DNA of 11,674 nucleotides. It comes from Eimeria necatrix. Taxonomy: Eukaryota; Apicomplexa; Conoidasida; Eucoccidiorida; Eimeriidae. A program made the translations under genes and the position numbers. Where the stretch lies: the NCBI RefSeq assembly GCF_000499385.1, contig NW_013651683.1, positions 12,055 to 23,728 of the forward strand. The letters run 5' to 3'. Shown piece after piece: positions 8,699-11,674 of this stretch. Positions within the stretch are counted from its first letter, which is position 1. Each line of letters opens with the position of its first letter. Below the pieces are notes generated by a model. That model saw only the letters and a program-made list of their open reading frames with translations. It was not told the DNA's origin and did no database searches.

Positions 8699-8914
8699 TA
8701 TTTATATTATTTATTTATTTATTTATTTATTTACTTATTTATTTACTATTTATTTACTCATTTATTTATTAACTTACTTATTATTTATATATTTATATAT
8801 TTATTTATTTGTTTACACATTATTCATCTATTTATTTATTTATATTATTTATTTATATAATTTATTTAGTTATTTATTTGTTTATTTATTTATTTACTTG
8901 TTATTTATTTACTT

Positions 8915-8946
<32 letters not shown>

Positions 8947-8972
8947 TTCATTTATTCATTTATTTCCTAAAT
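8358..8972. repeat. TTTA/TTTATTTA low-complexity AT block
   Basis: Sequence is very AT-rich. TTTTTATTTTTA-type pentanucleotide repeats lie at about 8458-8500, and imperfect TTTA tetranucleotide repeats lie from about 8600 to 8970. The one long frame (8566-8772) is a run of Ile, Phe, Tyr and Leu forced by the repeat. No gene is supported. Confidence 0.9.
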
Positions 8973-9207
8973 GCAAAATTCGAAGAGCGGCTCAAGTCAG
9001 CGAATTGGGGTGTACGTACACCTCGCGTAAAACGAGCCTTTTCTGCTGCTCCTTTTTAATTCTTTTTTATTTTTATTTCTTTTTAATTTATTTAAAAATT
9101 GAAACAAAGCAGCAGCAGATTTAAATGCATTTCTATTTATTTCTAAAAATGATTTTATTATATTTGCATCTTTTTGAACTCATTCAAGTGTACATACACC
9201 TCAAAAT
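8973..9207. other. Unique spacer with two GTGTACRTACACC palindromes
   Basis: Mostly AT-rich single-copy sequence. A perfect 14-bp palindrome GGTGTACGTACACC lies at 9009-9022. A variant, GTGTACATACACC, lies at 9188-9200. Both are followed by TC and are about 179 bp apart. No convincing reading frame was seen. Confidence 0.6.
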
Positions 9208-9730
9208 GCCACCATGCCGCGCAGCTAGCTGCAGCTGCAGCTAGCTAGCTGTAGCTAGCTAGCTGTAGCTAGCTAGCTAGCTATAGCTAGCTAGCTAGCA
9301 GCTAGCCACAGCTAGCTAAACCTAGAATGCTGCAAGTCTTCCGCTATCTAGCTGCAGCTAGCTGGTCCTGCGAGCTAGCTAGCTAGCTACATGCAGCTAG
9401 CTAGCTAGCTGCAGCTGACTTAAGCTAGCTAGGAAGCTTTGGCCGACTGCAGATGGCTAGCTAGTTGCAGCTAGCTGCAACTGGCTGGCCCCAGCAGCCA
9501 GCTAGGTAGCTACTTAGCTAGCTGCAGCTAGCTGCAGCTAGCTAAGTATTGGCTAGCCAGTCCTAGGAGCTAGCTAGCCAGCTTGCTAGCTAGGTGGCTG
9601 CAGCTAGCTACAGCTAGCTAGTCTCAGCATCTAGCTAGCTAGCTAGCTAGCTAGGTGCAGCCAGCTAGCTTCAGCTACCTAGCCGCAGCTAGCTTCAGCT
9701 AGCTAGCCGCAGCTAGCTAGCTGCGGCTAC
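9208..9730. repeat. CTAG/GCTAGC/CAGCTG palindrome-rich block
   Basis: About 520 bp consist mainly of GCTA repeats and their palindromic joins (GCTAGC, CAGCTG, AGCTAGCTAGCT), interrupted by short unique bits near 9320-9350, 9430-9460 and 9545-9560. Because the unit is self-complementary, nearly every part can pair with a neighbour. Frequent TAG in all frames rules out coding. It is unrelated to the telomere-like and CAG repeats. Confidence 0.9.
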
Positions 9731-9800
9731 CTGCAGCTTGCTGCAGCTTGCTGCAGCTTGCTGCAGCTTGCTGCAGCTTGCTGCAGCTTGCTGCAGCTTG
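9731..9800 (+). repeat. Perfect 10-bp tandem repeat, seven copies of CTGCAGCTTG
   Basis: Seven exact head-to-tail copies of CTGCAGCTTG, without a mismatch, follow the diverged CTAG block. Perfect identity suggests recent expansion. It ends in CTGCTGCAGTGAG. Confidence 0.97.
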
Positions 9801-10236
9801 CTGCTGCAGTGAGTTTCAGCTAACTAGCTGCAGCTTAGAGGTTGCGCTGTTACGTCGCAGGAAACTTTCTTTGTCACACCAAGCTTGTTCTTAGGGTTTA
9901 GGGTTTAGGGTTTAGGGTTTAGGGTTTAGGGTTTGGGTTTTGAGGTTTAGGGTTTTAGGCTTGGGGTTTAGGGTTTAGAGTTTAGAGTTTAGGGTTTAGA
10001 GAGTAGCGGGGAGATAAACCAGAGCAGCAGTCTCACACACAGAAAAGCAAAAACCCTAAACCCTAAACCCTAAACCCTAAACCACAAATTTGAAACCCTA
10101 AAACCTAAAATTTATACCCTAAACCCTAATTGCAGTTGCGTTGGATCAAAAGTTCTAGGGCTCGGGGCTAGGATTGCGCGTTTAGGGCTTAGGGTTTAGG
10201 GTTTAGGGTTTAGGGTTTAGGGTTTAGGGTTTACAT
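9801..10236. repeat. Degenerate telomere-like arrays and spacers
   Basis: TTTAGGG array at about 9892-9991 with variants (GGGTTTTGAGG, TTTAGAG); CCCTAAA array at about 10049-10130 with variants (AAACCACAAATTTG, AAAACCTAAAATTT); TTTAGGG array at about 10180-10233. Spacers at 9831-9891, 9992-10048 and 10131-10179 are short. On the minus strand a piece around 10166-10131 is open in one frame (PSPRTFDPTQLQLG), but there is no firm gene link. These arrays are more decayed than those next to recognised exons. Confidence 0.75.
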
Positions 10237-10562
10237 TCAGTTGCCTTTTTCGAATTTCAACAAAATAACTCTAAGGGTTAAATTCTTATCGCTAGTTTAG
10301 GGTTTAGGGTTTAGTGTTTAGGGTTTAAGCTGCATCGAAGCCCCACGCCGCATGCAGGGGGCCCCAACCAGTTCGAGGGTTTAGGGTTTAGGGTTTAGGG
10401 TTTAAGATTTAGGGTTTACGAGCCGAAGTTTATTTGAATTGTTAGTCTAGGCAACAAATATTTCAGTTCTACTGCTTCCTGCTGCTGCTGCTGCTGCAGC
10501 TGCTGCTGCTGCTGCTCTATTTGCTGCATCAAGGCGGGTGGCCCGACCCCCAATCGCAGCAT
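10237..10562 (-). CDS. Small two-exon gene, about 65 residues, function unknown
   Basis: Exon 1 (10562-10420) starts with ATG and reads MLRLGVGPPALMQQIE, two Gln runs, then EAVELKYLLPRLTIQINFG. It stays open for 143 nt in only this frame. Its donor is GTAAACCC, fused to a telomere-like array. Exon 2 (10291-10237) follows a CTAAACTAG acceptor, phase 2, reads DKNLTLRVILLKFEKGN and meets TGA. The 128-nt intron also holds a CTGCATGCGG unique patch. The end is uncertain: just past the TGA lies AATGTAAACCC, another donor-like junction, so the real second exon may use different edges. The gene is divergent from GAR1, with about 325 bp between start codons. I do not recognise the protein. Confidence 0.5.
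10294..10418 (+). repeat. TTTAGGG arrays in the intron of the small minus-strand gene
   Basis: TTTAGGG units lie at about 10296-10328 (one TTTAGTG variant) and 10375-10418 (one TTTAAGAT variant), separated by a unique piece with a GGGGGCCCC motif. On the coding strand they read CCCTAAA, giving many CTAAAC motifs that resemble branch points before the acceptor. Confidence 0.85.
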
Positions 10563-10839
10563 AGCCAAACCCTAAACCCTAAACCCTAAACCCTAAACCC
10601 TAAACCCTAAACCCTAAAGTCTACGAAGCCCAACGTCGAGGTTTTCTCACTTTTAGGGTTCAGGAGCCCACAGAGGCTCTACTGAAGTAATTGCGCAAGG
10701 TAAACCGCGAGGGTTTAGGGTTTAGGGTTTAGGGTTTAGGGTTTTGGTTTGGGCCTTTCCAAGCTGCGTAGGCCTCTCCAGCAGCAAGTACTCAGCAAGC
10801 AGCAGCAGCCACAGCAGCAGTTGCTGCAGTAAACCCCCA

Positions 10840-10886
<47 letters not shown>

Positions 10887-10888
10887 AG
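10563..10888 (+). other. Divergent intergenic region with possible upstream exon of GAR1
   Basis: It contains CCCTAAA units (about 10566-10618), TTTAGGG units (about 10709-10744) and a CTG run (about 10841-10885) ending directly before the GAR1 ATG. A candidate exon at 10657-10699 has a CTCACTTTTAG acceptor and a CAAG/GTAAAC donor and is open in one frame (GSGAHRGSTEVIAQ). It joins in phase to an exon starting at 10782 after GCCTCTCCAG, whose frame runs through Ala- and Leu-rich sequence into the GAR1 ATG without a stop. It could be 5' untranslated sequence or an N-terminal extension. No promoter element is recognised. Confidence 0.4.
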
Positions 10889-11497
10889 ATGAGTGGCCGC
10901 GGAGGCCGCGGGGGTTTTCGAGGGGCCCGAGGAGGCCGCGGAGGGTTTAGAGGGGGCAGAGGAGGGGGTGGCGCCGGTAAACCCTAAACCCTAAACCCTA
11001 AACCCTAAACCCTAAACCCTAAGCCGTTGCTCGAAGCGTTGCAGCAAAGCAAGCTGCAGCAGCTGCAGCAGCAGTTGCTGCTGCTGTTGGGGTTTGCTGT
11101 TTCGTTTCACAGGCTTTAACCAGGGCCCTCCGGAATCAATTATAGGTGAGCCGCCAAACCCTAAACCCTAAACCCTAAACCCTTTTGTGCCCGAACGGAC
11201 CCAGGCCTCTTTCTTTCAGTTTATTTTATTTCTTCTCTAAGCCTTCGCAGCTTCAGCGCCCTTTGTGCCACCTCAGGGTTCAGGAACTAGGGTTTAGGGT
11301 TTAGGGTTTAGGGTTTAGGGTTTAGGGTTTAGGGTTTGTGCGCAGAGGCTGGCGAAGTGGTTCACGAAGCAGAAAACGAGCTGCTGGTCAAGGGTTTGCT
11401 GCAGCAGCAAGTTCCTTATTTTAATGGAAGGGTTTTCTTGTCAAATAAACAAGAAATTGGAAAAGTTGACGAAATTCTGGGGCCTATTAATGAAATG
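10889..11497 (+). CDS. GAR1: GAR1, H/ACA ribonucleoprotein subunit, 5' three exons (3' end missing)
   Basis: Exons 10889-10976, 11113-11145 and 11346-11497 join with phases 1 and 1. Exon 1 encodes the Gly/Arg-rich N-terminus (MSGRGGRGGFRGARGG). Exon 2 reads GFNQGPPESII. Exon 3 reads EAGEVVHEAENELLVK, then VPYFNGRVFLSNKQ and EIGKVDEILGPINEM. This matches the conserved GAR1 core, as in yeast and human: GPP, the HPCEGD-like segment, PYFNAPIYLENK and VGKVDEILGPLNE. GAR1 binds the pseudouridine synthase Cbf5/dyskerin in H/ACA snoRNPs and, in many eukaryotes, telomerase RNP; it acts in the nucleolus. A Gln-Gln-Gln insertion sits before VPYFN. Donors: GTAAAC, GTGAGC, GTTAGG; acceptors: CACAG and CGCAG. 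Introns 1 and 2 (136 and 200 nt) carry CCCTAAA and TTTAGGG arrays. The rest of the core and any C-terminal RGG region lie beyond the window. Confidence 0.9.
10977..11112 (+). repeat. GAR1 intron 1 with CCCTAAA array
   Basis: The intron opens GTAAACCCTAAACCC, so the donor runs straight into about six CCCTAAA units (10977-11021). CAG/CTG-rich sequence follows, with GCAGCAGTTGCTGCTGC and a TTCGTTTCACAG acceptor. Confidence 0.9.
11146..11345 (+). repeat. GAR1 intron 2 with opposing telomere-like arrays
   Basis: CCCTAAA units lie at about 11155-11183 and TTTAGGG units at about 11289-11338, in opposite orientation within one intron. Between them is pyrimidine-rich sequence with strong acceptor-like decoys (TCTTTCTTTCAG, CTTCGCAG) that are not used in the reconstruction, because the GAR1 frame joins directly from 11145 to 11346. 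Confidence 0.85.
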
Positions 11498-11574
11498 GTT
11501 AGGGTTTAGGGTTTAGGGTTTAGGGTTTAGGGTTTAGGGTTTGGGGTTTAGGGTTTGGGGTTTGGGTTTGGAGG
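11498..11574 (+). repeat. TTTAGGG array after GAR1 exon 3
   Basis: The array begins at the predicted donor (ATG/GTTAGGGTTTAGGG) and continues with variants TTTGGGG and TTTGGG up to the duplicated exon segment. Confidence 0.9.
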
Positions 11575-11641
11575 GGTTTTCTTGTCAAACAAACAAGAAA
11601 TTGGAAAAGTTGACGAAATTCTGGGGCCTATTAATGAAATG
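11575..11641 (+). pseudogene. Second copy of the end of GAR1 exon 3
   Basis: These 67 bp repeat 11431-11497 at an offset of 144 bp with one difference (T at 11446, C at 11590). That difference is synonymous (AAT/AAC, Asn). The copy lacks the first part of the exon, has TTTGGAGG in place of AATGGAAG upstream, and is again followed by GTTAGGGTTTAGGG. An upstream TTTAG at 11547-11551 would open it in frame, phase 0, with a Gly-Phe-rich lead. It may be an assembly duplicate, an allelic fragment or a true partial exon duplication. Confidence 0.85.
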
Positions 11642-11674
11642 GTTAGGGTTTAGGGTTTAGGGTTTAGGGTTTAG
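11642..11674 (+). repeat. TTTAGGG array at the window end
   Basis: Perfect TTTAGGG units follow the second exon copy to the end of the window. This could be intron sequence or an assembly edge. Confidence 0.85.

Noticed and set aside
8566..8772. 68-codon frame rich in Ile, Phe and Tyr
   Set aside because: It is a reading of TTTATTTA repeat with no other support.
10744..10950. 68-codon plus-strand frame ending in WPRRPRGFSRGPRR
   Set aside because: It overlaps GAR1 exon 1 in another frame; the Arg-Pro pattern is a shifted reading of the RGG codons.
11498..11674. Right end as a true chromosome telomere
   Set aside because: TTTAGGG reaches the window edge, but the array is broken by a GAR1 exon copy, and identical arrays occur inside introns across the window. 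GAR1 also needs further exons beyond it.

Overview
The window looks like nuclear DNA of a coccidian apicomplexan, most likely an Eimeria species. Three things point there. Arrays of the plant/coccidian-type telomere unit TTTAGGG/CCCTAAA occur internally about 25 times and in both orientations. CAG/CTG runs are dense and encode long Ala, Gln and Ser tracts. One gene is recognisable as a eukaryotic GAR1 split by introns. This is a repeat-rich, gene-bearing chromosome segment, not a chromosome end.

Layout. (1) 1-851, minus strand: the N-terminal part of a probable POT1/TEBP-alpha-like telomeric single-strand DNA-binding protein. Its small exons alternate with introns filled with telomere-like repeats, and it runs off the left edge. 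(2) 1348-3564, minus: a homopolymer-rich nuclear-type protein with at least two coding blocks and a possible AP2-like N-terminus. (3) 3565-4349: AT-rich, GGGGCCCC-rich, telomere-like and CAG/CTG repeat DNA. (4) 4350-6411, minus: a four-exon gene starting MGN, with one phase-consistent reconstruction of 437 residues and no recognised family. (5) 6412-10230: mostly repeats: telomere-like arrays with short unique spacers, a GGGGGCCCCC minisatellite, a TTTA-rich block, and a CTAG/GCTAGC palindromic block ending in a perfect 10-bp tandem. A few spacers could be microexons. (6) 10237-10562, minus: a small two-exon gene. (7) 10889-11497, plus: GAR1 (H/ACA snoRNP protein), divergent from (6), cut off after its third exon. 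A near-identical second copy of the end of that exon lies 144 bp downstream.

The main theme is that most coding DNA here sits in small exons missed by plain ORF scanning. The introns are built from CCCTAAA/TTTAGGG units or CAG/CTG runs. Several donor sites read GTAAACCC, so the splice site is fused to the first telomere-like unit. Both confidently or probably recognised genes (GAR1, which belongs to the RNP family that includes telomerase RNP, and the POT1-like gene) relate to RNP or telomere biology, but I see no evidence that this is more than coincidence. All family assignments come from reading translations by eye; no database search was made.
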